Assembly (NCBI GenBank): GCA_035048485.1
Contig: CM068582.1
Coordinates: 14,381,001-14,445,000 of the forward strand
From: Pteria penguin
Taxonomy: Eukaryota > Mollusca > Bivalvia > Pterioida > Pteriidae
Reading direction: 5' to 3'
DNA: 64,000 nt
Shown here: positions 13,265 to 24,010 of the stretch, piece after piece
How positions within the stretch are numbered: the first letter of the stretch is position 1
Layout: every line of letters begins with the position of its first letter
Position numbers and translations under genes: made by a program
Notes under the pieces: model-generated
Told to the model about the DNA's origin: nothing
Seen by the model: the letters and a program-made list of their open reading frames with translations, nothing else
Databases searched by the model: none

Positions 13265-13600
13265 ACGTATCAACAGTTTTTTTTTTAACTGGCTTAACTG
13301 GCCTACTCACAAAAAAACTTTTGTTGTTTAAATTGGGTTGCAACGGCGAATTCTGCTGTCCTCTGACAACTCTTGTTTTGTTATTCGAGGATTCAGTATG
13401 TATAGGAGGTCGTTTGTCGAACAAAGCCGGTGGCACTCGAAGGCAGTTTAAAAAACTGGCAGGGTCCTCATTTTGCAGCTCAGACAGGAGTGCATGAGAG
13501 TGACCATGCTGAAACCATCTGTCCTCATCCAAAAATGGTCGAATCCTTCTTCGCTATGTAGCCCTCGTCCGTCGTCGTCCCAAAATGAGATGCACGACGT
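13265..13600 (-). pseudogene. PIF/Harbinger-like transposase N-terminal remnant
   Basis: The minus strand reads RRRIRPFLDEDRWFQHGHSH then ALLSELQNEDPASFLNCLRV and PPALFD. This matches the Harbinger/HARBI1 pattern RRxxVRPW...LLxELRxEDPxSFxNFLRM...FDELL. A TAG stop precedes the first block, frame is lost after FD, and the DDE catalytic part is missing. Confidence 0.55.
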
Positions 13601-13849
13601 CTGCATCATCCTTGACCTACTGGATCTGCGTATAGGCAAGCAGAAGCCCAGCTTGCTACTTTAATTCGTTCATGATGAAATTGATGATTTTATTTGCTGC
13701 AAATAATGTTCCTAAGGGTTTAACTCTACAGTAATATAGAGAAAACTGAAGACATCTGATAAAGCTGTATATGACAAAAATCACCAAGGACATGCACACA
13801 AAAACAAAATGCATATGTGAAATATGAATGCCCTATATGGCTACTTTGT

Positions 13850-14066
13850 CATTATGAATTGTTCAAACTCCAAGGTCAAGGTCACACGGTCAAAACTTGG
13901 GTACGGACAGAAAGGTCTTGTCACAAAGAATACATTATTAATTTTGAAAACCGTATCTCCTACAATTGAAAATTTAATGTTGAAGTATTTTAACACAGAC
14001 AAACGGAGAAACAGACAGACGGGCATAGAACTAGATTCCCTTCAATCTTTGATTCCGGGGACATAA
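13850..14066 (+). repeat. GGTCAAGGTCAC dispersed repeat, copy 3
   Basis: AACTCCAAGGTCAAGGTCAC, GACAGAAAGGTCTTGTCACA and the closing CTTCAATCTTTGATTCCGGG. Confidence 0.8.
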
Positions 14067-14567
14067 AAATCAATTGAGAGGAGTTCACCTTCAATAATGC
14101 ACATCTACAAATTAAGATATTCCATTATATCCATTTAAAAGGCATTAAAAAGGCATTGTTTATTTTTGATGGCTTTTTAAAAATAATTTATATGCATATG
14201 GAAAAGGCAAATTTTTAGAGTTACTTGCCCTCGTTAAGATGCATATCTGAAAATTATTTTTATTTTTTGTAGTGTAAATTCTATAATTAAAACAATAACT
14301 TAAGTTAACTTATGTAGTTTAAATCTCAAAATCTCGATTGAAATCACACATTTGAACCGAAAGTTTTTACTATTTGAAAGTATTTGATAAATTAATAATT
14401 CATTACCATGGAAACATAAAAATATGATATGATACATAGATTAAAAGAAAGAATTGGACATTGCAATAACATAAGTATTTTTAATCAAGTTACTATTAAC
14501 TGCATTTGCAATTTTAACCTTTAATAGTATGCTTTGATGAAAAAGATGAAAAAAAAATCAATTCTAG

Positions 14568-14599
14568 CAAGGACTTATAAACAAGTTTATAAGTCCTTG
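14568..14599. repeat. Perfect hairpin, 15-bp stem
   Basis: CAAGGACTTATAAAC, the two bases AA, then the exact reverse complement. It could fold in DNA or RNA. No terminator-type role applies in this setting. Confidence 0.8.
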
Positions 14600-15308
14600 A
14601 GTTTAGTAAATTTTGAAAAGTTATATTTTCTAATGTACTGAAAATCCCAGCACAATCTTTAACAGAATTTGGAAAGTAGTTTATTTAAAATGATATTTGC
14701 AAAAAAATTTTGAATAAAAGCGTCATTTTAACAGATATATCATTTTGAAATTGTGTTGTTTTTATTAATTTCAAATTATAGCAATGTGCCTAGTTTTAAG
14801 AGTTACCTGCCCTTTAATACTTTAAACTGTAATTGCAATTGACATATGACTTTTGTAGAGGAAGGTTCATTCTTATCATTAATTTTTCAATAACATCAAA
14901 AGATCACGGGTTTTCATGTTTATTACATCGAAATATACAGGATTTTCTATCATTTCTTACTAATTTTCATCAGATAATACTGAAATATCAATATGGCGGT
15001 CATATGGCAGCCATAATAGATTTTCAGAAGAAAGGATGAGTCACACTATTCATATGTTTTTCCATCATGCTAAATTTCACAAAAATTTAGCAACCTGGCT
15101 TCCGGACCATTTTGCATGGTTTTCTGATAGACATGCCCTTAAAATGATTAAAATGTTTAGAAAGATATTTTCATTATATTAATCGGTGCTATTTTGACTG
15201 CAAAATTCGTCAGAATATTGTTTTACGTTTGTCGATTTCTGGCAAAAAGGTTATGATGCACCAAAAAAAAAAAAGCAACAAGTATGATTTTAAAATTTAA
15301 CGATATCG

Positions 15309-15500
15309 TATACCTTTGTCTATCTTATGTACCATTCCACAAAACTGACACTCGATGAGGTAATTTTCCATGGAATGAAATCCATTTTTCGACAAAATTG
15401 ATCTTTCCTCTAAGGGTATGTCTTTATACTTCCAAAGAGAATGTTCTCGGACAGACTCACTAGCTGACAGAGAGAAGGGGTCTGGTCTTTTAAGAGTCAT
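15309..15500 (-). CDS. First coding exon of a BIR protein, paralogue B
   Basis: Starts MTLKRPDPFSLSASESV and continues REHSLWKYKD, ILSKNGF, LIECQFCGMVHKIDK, ending in phase 1 at AAAG|GTATAC. It is clearly similar to the exon at 2854-3040 from start codon to donor, and the sequence before the ATG is also alike (CGCTTAA, then AAAATG). No second-half exon was found in the 2 kb downstream. Either the intron is long, or this is a duplicated solitary exon, or it is an alternative first exon for the exons near 2 kb. Confidence 0.55.
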
Positions 15501-15527
15501 TTTCCAATTAAGCGTTGTCTGATTTTG

Positions 15528-15570
15528 ACTAAAGGCGGATACCGGAAGTGAAAGGCTACAATATCTATTT
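15528..15570 (-). promoter_or_regulatory. Possible shared promoter motif of the BIR exons
   Basis: The minus-strand sequence before paralogue B carries ACTTCCGGTA. Paralogue A has CGGAAGTAG, the reverse orientation of the same ETS-like core, at 3098-3106. Similar position in both copies, but this may simply be inherited by duplication. Confidence 0.25.
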
Positions 15571-15714
15571 ATACTGTTAAAGATGACTGCACTTCTTTAC
15601 TTTTTCTCTGTTTTATTGTTGGTTTTTGTCCACCAATTTAGGATTTTTGACCAATACTCAGCAGTTTAAAAATGAAAATCGGTGGTTTAAGTCCAAAAGT
15701 AGTTCATTTAATAT

Positions 15715-16045
15715 ACAGTGGGGTTCAATCTCCAAAGCTGAGATGATTTAGACAAGTGGCTTTACATGAGGTACACCCCATAAGATTTATCTTCATTTTC
15801 TGTTTTGCTTTGACTATCTTGATGATTTACTTTGAGTGCAGAAATTTTAAGTATATTTCATCTATGCATACTTCATCACTGAATTTAAATGCTGATATTC
15901 ATGTATTTACAATAATAATAACAGTATATGACTGAAACATACGATAAAACCAAAGCCATACCCTTGATACCTTTGGAATGTATCGGACCTCTTCTCATTT
16001 AAGAATTTGGCATTATGTGAAGCTCGAAGCTTACGGGAATAGCTG
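15715..16045 (+). repeat. About 330-bp dispersed repeat, copy 1
   Basis: GGGATTTATCTTCA-type start, ACTTCATCACTGAATTTAAA and AGGATAAAACCAAAG-like blocks recur in the same order at 57020-57365. Confidence 0.55.
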
Positions 16046-17689
16046 ATGAAGCCCGTTGGTTAGTGTTTAGACAATCACAATTGATTGTTTATGATATTTA
16101 TCATATTTCTTTATGTTTAGAAATATTCATACATTTAATATTTAGTAATAAAGACGTTTATATAAATATCTATGAATTGATGTAAAGTTTCTCCATTTTT
16201 AGCATTTTTGCTAAAAACAATATCGTAGATACATAAACGTATCCAAACCCACCAGCAGTAAAAATGACAATGTAGCTTATGTTGTAGTATTGTTCTTTTA
16301 AGCATTGTTATGTTTCATGATTTTTTTCTATCATTGGGTTTGTTTTTTTCCATCATCTTATCATTTTCAGAGTAACATAACCTTCAAAATTCCTCTTGGG
16401 GGAACCAAACATATCAAAATATAATTAATACTACATACCCTTACCTTTATGGAGAATTCATTCAGTGATCCAGGTTTGAATTCATTTTTTTTTAAATTTG
16501 TTTTTATTATTATCAATAAAACACATTTTTCAATCTCTTCAAACGTTGTGAAAACGCATCTTTTTTTCTGCTAAACTTCCCACATAAAAATCACTATTAG
16601 ATATAAAACATATCTTGAAACATATCATCCCTGATTTAAAAAAAACCCCAAAATCCTCGTTCTTAATGTCAGTTTTAATGTCATTGATATCAATATCTGT
16701 TCACTCTGTTAGATACTGTTTGTACAAATTTTCTCTATCTAAATAACATTTCAACCAAGTCCTATTATTAGGGAATAATGGCAACGCTTCTCAATACTTC
16801 ATTCTTTTGAAATAGATGTAATTCATGTATAATAAAAACAATGGTGTCACCTATCTCTAATCTTAATTTCTTTGTCTACTTTTCTTTGTCTCTTTTGAAT
16901 TTCAAACAACCGACTAGATCGACATTGCACTGCTATGATGTTGGGTTCACATAATTTTTAAAATAAAGCGAAAGTTATGCTATGTATAAGTAATGAAAAC
17001 AAATCAAGTTTACAATAATTTAAATGGTCTTTAGTTTGAAAGTTATTCATATCTCAATAGGCTTTCTTTTTCTATTGTAAACTGAACTGCTTTCATGATA
17101 AATGTTTAACCAGTATTGTTACATAATAGTGTCAATAGAAAGGATAAGAGACAGATCTAGTCATAAAAGGATGAAGAGAATAAAGAATAAGCACACAAAT
17201 GATTCACAGATTTTGCAGGCATACATCACTGTGATTAGGTTGCTATACCTATTGTCAATTTTTCATGACAACGTAATGGATAAATCCAACTCAGCAATCC
17301 AAACTCCAAAACACATAAAATCGAATGATATAGAATCAGAAAGGAAAACAAAAACGAAACCGAACCAAAGGGGCATATGTATATCCCCAAAAGAGCGTGA
17401 GATCTGGTTCTCGGGGAGAGTAAGTATCACAATGATCTAATGAATTTCATTGAACTTCGTTGGATTCAGTTATCGTAAGTCTTGCGAATCTACATTTGAA
17501 TAATACCACTTCTAGAGTACACTACTTCATAGTACTTTTAAAGGCCAGATCAAATTATTAATTTCTTAAATCTTATTCTGAATTTCTGTAAAATCAATAC
17601 AGATTTTGTTGAGTATTTAGAGATAGCAGCAATAATACTGTCATTGTAGAAATTTTTTGTGGATTTTCGGAACACAAAACAAAAACATA
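16046..17689. other. Unassigned AT-rich sequence
   Basis: A 112-codon open frame at 17102 has no family resemblance and is Lys/Ser/Ile-rich, as expected by chance. No repeats recognised. Confidence 0.4.
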
Positions 17690-17826
17690 ATGCAAAATAC
17701 GAAAGTAAATGGTGCGAAGTGACTATGGCATAGTGGACATTCACGAACCCCTGAAATTCAGAGGAGAGACAAGGCAATACCAGGACATGTAAGCGTCTCC
17801 TGAGTGGCTAGTCATACCCGCCATGA
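17690..17826 (+). repeat. Dispersed repeat, second copy of the 25742 family
   Basis: AATACGAAAGTAAATGGTGC, GACTATGGCATAGTGGACAT and AAGCGTCTCCTGAGTGGCTA. Confidence 0.7.
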
Positions 17827-17994
17827 ACGAGTTAAAATCTTATTTACATGTATTTGTTTCAAACTTAGATATATGGAAGACAGATTTATGGTCATTAAAC
17901 CATTTCTGAAATAAGAAAAAACAATGGGAGCATAAATGAAACTTTCTGAATCCTCATCTTATCTTAATTCTGTCACTGCCCTGTCAAAGTAATA

Positions 17995-18090
17995 ATATTA
18001 TTGGGACTCCTTTGGGCACTAACTGCGCTCCCCTTAGGAAATTTTTTTATACTGTTATGAGTGAAGCTTTATGCATTCTAATCAAACCTC
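17995..18090 (+). pseudogene. Reverse-transcriptase fragment (Penelope-like)
   Basis: Encodes GTPLGTNCAPL followed by degenerate RKFFYTVMSEALC, the same core motif as GIPMGTNCAPLMADIFLYYY at 9430. Only about 30 codons are recognisable. Confidence 0.55.
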
Positions 18091-18516
18091 TAAACGTTCC
18101 GACCTTATGTTTCATTCTTTTAGGGTTCACATATGCTCCTTTGGTGGTTGATATTTGGTTTGGTTTCTTCCTGTTTTTCTTAACCGGTGATTTTGATTTC
18201 ATGATTTTTGTTTACATACATCATATTGTCATTGAAATTATAAACTTGCATTTATAACATAGCGTATATTACAACGAATGAAAAAAGAATTCTAACAAAT
18301 CAAATCCTAAATAAACACGATTAATTTATAAAAAACTGAAAACAACAATACTTCTTAAGATTTAGATTACTTCGGTGCATTCAGTTTATTTATCTATGCA
18401 GTCTGTCTGAAAAAGAATTTGCCAAAGGGAGTACTCAAACGAGCATATGATGATTTTCTAACTTTCATTGTTCCCAATGCGTGTTTAATTATTCTTTATA
18501 GTCTTCATCCCCTGAA

Positions 18517-18690
18517 TCGGGGTATGATTCAGTGGGTGAGACGCTTGGTTCGTGACTGAGAAGCCCAGGGTTCGACTCCCGTCGTGGGCAAAACGTTGTT
18601 CTGTGTGATGAAACAGTAATAACCGAGGTGTCGTGCCACGTTAGGCGTGGCCCTTAAAAGATCCCTCGCTGCTTCGGGAGAACAACATTT
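18517..18690 (+). mobile_element. tRNA-derived SINE (5' part)
   Basis: Box B GGTTCGACTCC at 18569-18579, followed by the same body as the copy at 35418 (CAGTAATAACCGAGGTGTCG, AAAAGATCCCTCGCTGCTTC). The 3' part is missing or diverged. Confidence 0.8.
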
Positions 18691-19098
18691 CCAATCGTAA
18701 CAACTCGTCCATTTTCGTACGCAAATACGACTCGTACGTATTACGTAGTCAGCCATTGGGACTACTTCCAGTTGTTATGTAAACACACATGGCCATGATC
18801 AGCATGCCTGTCATGTTTGCACAAAACATAGGCAATTATGCTCATTGCCTGCGTTTATCTATATTTGCTTCTCTATGAATGGGTGAACTAGTATGATTTT
18901 TCATGGCGGAGTCTACGCACGTACACTGGTTAAATTCATAAATTCACTTCTAGTTTCCTCTGATTCGTTTCCAAGGTTCTAACATTTAAAAAAAAAATGT
19001 GAAATTCGCTACGATTACTGAATGCCGTTACGAATGTATAACATTCATCGAAACGGGTATTACATAAGTGTTGAAAAAAGGGGGGGGGGTGTATAATC

Positions 19099-19152
19099 TT
19101 AATAATAATAATGACAATAATGATAATAATAATTATAATAATAATAATATAG
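19099..19152. repeat. (AAT)n-type microsatellite
   Basis: Imperfect TAA/TGA triplets preceded by a G10 run at 19080-19089. Confidence 0.9.
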
Positions 19153-19199
19153 GAAAAATCAGATAAATACAACAAAAAAGTCTAAATGTTGTTGTAACT

Positions 19200-19890
19200 C
19201 TCCTGTCCCCTTCTACTACCCCCTTGCAGAGAAATAGGATCTAAAATTTCAGATTCTATCTTACCTTTAAAGATTCGGTTTTACTTTATTTGTGGATCGT
19301 TGTGCAACACCCGAAATAACATTCCTTACATTTAATGTATCATTGCTACAGACTGTAATATAATATCATTTGGTCGTGTTGCCTTTGTCATTACTGATGA
19401 GGGTTTTGTGTCCGAAACATGCATGTTAAGTATATATTGCAAATTAATGTGGAATTTGATGGTGAACACTATTTTGAAGTTTTCTTCTCCATTCGGATGA
19501 TGTTTTGACCGGTATATTCCATGTTGAACGGAATACACAAGATCATGGTTACTGATTGACTGTTTTGACTCGAGCCTTTATACACCTTTTTCTTCTGTTC
19601 TCCAGTCGAGCAGAAAATCTAAGTTCAGAACAACAGATTTGGTATGTAACTAAAATACAAAACACGAACGGGATGAGTATTTCCGATTTTCCGTATTGTA
19701 TATAGCCACTGTATTGACAATCGCATCCATTCCATATAAACAAATTACATAAACAAATAAATAAATGAATTCAAATAGCTTCACAGCCGCAGCCTTTTAC
19801 ATCATTGCATCGTGTACATTCCTATCATTTCATCCATTTCGACACGAATGTGACATGATAACTTTTTATCATTTAAATTCACAGCGGATG
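19200..19890 (+). repeat. Dispersed repeat, longer copy of the 7.1 kb repeat
   Basis: The first 80 bp (TTCTATCTTACCTTTAAAG) and the last 130 bp match 7075-7145 and 7160-7290. About 470 bp in the middle are absent from the 7.1 kb copy. That middle part holds a hammerhead-like motif at 19391. Confidence 0.55.
19391..19425 (+). ncRNA. Hammerhead-like core (weak)
   Basis: CTGATGAGGG, a loop, then TCCGAAACATGCATGT. Helix II would have three pairs (GGG with TCC) and helix III is ACA/TGT around TGCA. Helix I pairs poorly. Confidence 0.25.
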
Positions 19891-20622
19891 GCGCCAATAT
19901 CTTTATTTCAAGAGACTGAGTTACTTCCTCCTCCATATCTAAATAGGACTGAAAGATAGTTGAAAAGGATGTAAAACCCAGTCAACTAATGTTATAGCGG
20001 GAAATGTTTTACAGTGAAGTAGCCACCGTAGTTTGATTGATGCTTCTTGTTAAGTATCCCAGTGCACTTCCGTCTAACGGCATTAAGGGGTAATCCAAAG
20101 AGACATTATAGGGACACCGTTTGGTAGTACTACACACAGAATGATACTCATCAAGATCAGTTTTAGGCACAGCACATATCACAGAAGTAAATAATATTAT
20201 AAGTCAAAATCTGGCACAAAATGACTGCGTTACTATAAGAACGTCTATTATTATATTAGGTGGCATAATCTACATAATTCATGCATATTTAAGCATTGGT
20301 AGATAGAATTGCCATGTGATTTCGATTTCAATATAATAACATAATTCGACACGAATAGCACAAATATGTACTTCTAAAGTGTTAGCTGACCAAACTATTA
20401 ATTCATAGTCTTTCTTGAAGCATTTCTCTTTTCTTTTAAAATGAATGTAAATGTTCTGTACCGTTTGTTTTATACATGAACAATAAAAGCCTGGCTTATA
20501 AGGTTAACAATAAATACAGGAGATTCACTTTTGTTCTAAATCATTTTATACAACGCCTGTACTTTAAGTGATAGTCTAATATCAAGGTCAATAATTTTCG
20601 GTGGAAAAAGAACTAATTCCAA

Positions 20623-20655
20623 CAGACAGATAGACAGATAGATAGATAGATAGAT
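20623..20655. repeat. (GATA)n microsatellite
   Basis: Short GACA/GATA tetranucleotide run. Confidence 0.85.
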
Positions 20656-20821
20656 TAAAATTCCTTTATGTATGTTACTTAAATCGAGAAATATGATTGG
20701 CTTTAGATTATAAACATAATTAGCATATTGAGTTACATATAGAAACAATACTATGTGATGCCCTAAACAATAATAAGGTTTTATATGGCTAAAAGTCTTC
20801 ATTCCCTCATACAATTTACTA

Positions 20822-20905
20822 AGTCAGCATAGCTAAATCGGCAGTGTGTCTGTCCTGTTGCCGAAGGCCCCCGGGTTCGAGTTCCGTCGACAGCTTTTCG
20901 ATATC
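20822..20905 (+). mobile_element. tRNA-like SINE head
   Basis: About 80 bp with box B GGTTCGAGTTCC at 20874. No continuing SINE body was recognised. A divergent tRNA pseudogene is possible. Confidence 0.5.
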
Positions 20906-21359
20906 CCGTCTTTCGGCATCGTTGGAAACCCATAAGTTTCCAAAGTCTATATTTTGAATGAGAAAGTACAAATCGACGTACAGTATCAATGTGATTATTG
21001 GCACACAAAAGTCTGTTAACCATTTGATCACTAAATTGCATCGGTCTAAATTAAGTTTAAATTGTTTTATTACGAGAAGGGTGTTAGGGGAAATGGGGGC
21101 GACCCTGGGATGGTGGCATTCTTTTCATTTTTAAAGTAATAACCAAACTGTTTTTAAGTTATTTGCCCCTGGTAGCAACAAAGTCCAAATACGACAAATT
21201 TTGCAATGCCCTATGTCTTGATTACACCCAATTCCATGGGATCACATGTCAATGGGATACACTTATACTCAAGAAAGGGATGTGTTTGTGAAACACTGAT
21301 GCCCTAGGATTGCAACATATTTAAAAAGACGCATTTCCAAAGGTGAAAAAACATTTGTA

Positions 21360-21828
21360 AATGTACATATAACGAGGTCAAAAGTCATTGTACTGACGGA
21401 AAGGTCTTGTCACAAGGAATACGCATGTTAAATATGAAAGCCCTACCCCTTACAATTCAAAAGTTATAAGTAATGTCAAAGTTTATGAAATATAGGCCAT
21501 AGGTCACCAAGTCAAAGCTTACTGTTCTGACGGAAAGGTCCTGGCACAAGCGCCACGCATAGGAAATCTCTCCCTCTTACGTTTCGAAAATTACTACCAA
21601 TGTTAAAGTTTCTGAAATGTAGGCCAAAGGTCACAAGGTGAAAAATTATTTTACCGACAAAAAGTTCTTGTTACAAGGAATAAGCATGTGAAATAGGAGT
21701 GCCTTATCTCTTACAGTTGAAAAATTATGTAGAATGTTAAAGCTTAGGGTTATTGCCACAGACAGCAGACAGACCAAAGACTATATGTAGATGCCCTCGA
21801 ATCTTTGATTACGGGGGCATAAAAATTG
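21360..21828 (+). repeat. GGTCAAGGTCAC dispersed repeat, copy 2 (three internal units)
   Basis: Three successive units, each with AAGGTC(A/T)TGT.ACAAGG and GTTATA/ATTA ends, closing with CCTCGAATCTTTGATTACGG. Confidence 0.85.
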
Positions 21829-22069
21829 TCCGCCTCGACTCGAGTGTCATTACACCCTTGTCTTGATGTTGTGTTTTTGTTTGTGTCCACCATATTATCC
21901 TAGACATGTTTTCAATTAATAAAAGAGAAAATAGTATAGGATGAAAATCGTTCTGCATAAACCCGATATTGTTTAAAGCGGATAATATTCAGTAAATAGG
22001 AAGGAAACTGGTATCCTTTGAGATCATCTATGTAGCGGTTTTCCTAAATATCAAAATATGTAGACTCAG

Positions 22070-22195
22070 TCAAATCTGTATTAGGGGGCCTTCCAAGGGA
22101 AGGTTGAAAAGTGACCACTTCAGACAGGTGGCCTGTTAATTAAGGTTGATTTTGTATAGACAATTAGTAGGAAGTAACAGAGAAAGGCGGTCGTT
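22070..22195. repeat. Fragment related to the 46609 mini-transposon
   Basis: CAGTCAAATCTGTATTAGGG and TTCAGACAGGTGGCCTGTTA resemble the end and inner repeats of that element. The right end is not clear. Confidence 0.5.
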
Positions 22196-22469
22196 TCAGA
22201 TAGATGCCCTTTTTTCAGTTTTGTTTGTGTGACACACTGTTGCAGTCAAATAACTCGAGTTACTTTCGATTTCAACATACTGCAACGCATAAGGGTGTAC
22301 AACCATTGGCTTGTGGCAATAATAGGCGATATCTGGCCTCCCAGGGGAAAAACGTTTCTTGTTTAGCTAGCAATGTTTGTAGAGAACAGTCAAAATATAC
22401 AAATAACTCAGGGGGGGGGGGGGGGACCAAGAAACCGCTAAAGACGGTATGGCCAGATTGCAAAGTAGA

Positions 22470-22660
22470 TTCGAAACAAGGTCAGGGTCACAAGGTCAAA
22501 AGTCATGGAATCAATTGAAAGCACTCGTCATAACACACCTATATGTGAAGTATCAATGCTCTACCCCTATTGATTCAAAAGATATGGCTAAAGTTAAAGT
22601 CCAAGGTCAAGTTCATTAAGTCAAAATCATGACATGATTTGAAGGCTCTGGTCATGAGGA
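22470..22660 (+). repeat. GGTCAAGGTCAC dispersed repeat, copy 4 (partial)
   Basis: AAGGTCAGGGTCACAAGGTC and CCAAGGTCAAGTTCATTAAG with TCATGAGGAACCTATGTGTG. Confidence 0.7.
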
Positions 22661-22848
22661 ACCTATGTGTGACTCTACGCAATGTATTCAGCTTTGGAAT
22701 TCACATGTTTAGAATAACGCATCTTCTCGAAACAAGGTCCGTCGCGCATACTGCTTATACATTGAGAATGATATTATGATGAAATCAATTTTAAAAGAAG
22801 AAGAAACACTAGATCTATAATTTAAACATTATAATTCCTTACAAGTGT

Positions 22849-23150
22849 AAAACGATATTCCGCGATACAGAGACCATAAAATGTTACACGATATGATATA
22901 TCGCGATAGATCATGATACGCAATGCGATATATCGCGATGATCATATGATACGCCATACGATATACTGCGATAGAGACCATGATATGATGCGCGATGCGA
23001 TATATCGCAATGAACATGTGATACGCGATTCGATATATCGCAATAGGGACCATGATATAATTTGCGATGAGATATATCGCCATAGAGACCATGATATGAT
23101 GCGCGATACGATATATCGCGACAGAGACCATGATATGATGCGCGATACGG
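22849..23150. repeat. Minisatellite of CGATATATCGC and AGAGACCATGATATGATGCG units
   Basis: At least six degenerate units of about 36-60 bp, each with a palindromic GCGATATATCGC core and a CATGATATGAT segment. The palindromes make it open in several frames on both strands; none is a credible gene. Confidence 0.85.
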
Positions 23151-23824
23151 GAAGAAATACAATCAAGATGCCGACTCAAGACGGTAAAGAGACATACAGT
23201 CATTTTAACTGCGAGATTTCCTCCCTACAATATAATTCAAAACTTCCGTCCCCCAAGCTTGATATCAAGCTGTAGAGTTTGTCTAACTATGTATATTAAC
23301 ATTTCAACTGCGTTTCGCTTAAATGAAGGTACTTGCAAAACTGATAGAAGTTACAGTACTTCCCTTTTCCACCATTTTGGAGGTATATGATTTAACATTA
23401 AAATTTTGTGCAGATTATGTCACTAATTTTGTCAAAATAAAGATGCTTCTTGAATTTTTGCAAATGTCATCATATAATACAACTCTTTAACAATGTTAAA
23501 ATGTTTTCAGAGGACTGAAAATATAGACAATTTTCTCTAAAATATTCAATAAAATGTATGAGTATGAAGCAAAAAACTTCAGCTTCACCTCCAAGATGGC
23601 GGAGCAAGGAAGGAATTCTAATTAAATTTTATGCATTTGAAAACAATCTATTGTCTTCATATGTATGGATATTTCCTGCACAACTCGATGTTACAGAAAA
23701 GAGTAGAGTATTTCGTAAATTGCAATTCTTTCATAACTACTATTCACTAAAGAAGAGTTGTTAGAATACAACAGAGGTTGATGGTAGCAACCAAATTTAA
23801 ATAGAAAACATTTTTTGGAAGTAC

Positions 23825-24010
23825 CCTAGGTCAATCTTCAAGGTCAAAGTCACAAGGTCAAAACTTTTGGTACCCAATGAAAGGTCATGGAACAAGGAAT
23901 ATACATGTGAAATTTTAAAGTTCTGTCTCCAGTGGTTTTAAAGTTATGATCCAGGTTAAAGGTTTTGTCCATGGACGATGACAACAACGATGCCAGGGGT
24001 ATGACATCTG
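23825..24010 (+). repeat. GGTCAAGGTCAC dispersed repeat, copy 5
   Basis: AGGTCAATCTTCAAGGTCAA, AAACTTTTGGTACCCAATGA and GAACAAGGAATATACATGTG. Confidence 0.75.

Noticed and set aside
17102..17440. 112-codon open frame
   Set aside because: No domain, no conserved neighbour, composition expected from AT-rich DNA.
18569..18579. Functional tRNA gene at box B motifs (also 35467, 36312, 58833)
   Set aside because: The sequences do not fold into a complete cloverleaf and run on into the shared SINE body, so they are SINE heads.
22829..23275. Frames of 74-124 codons on both strands
   Set aside because: Produced by the palindromic minisatellite; open in several frames at once and repetitive.
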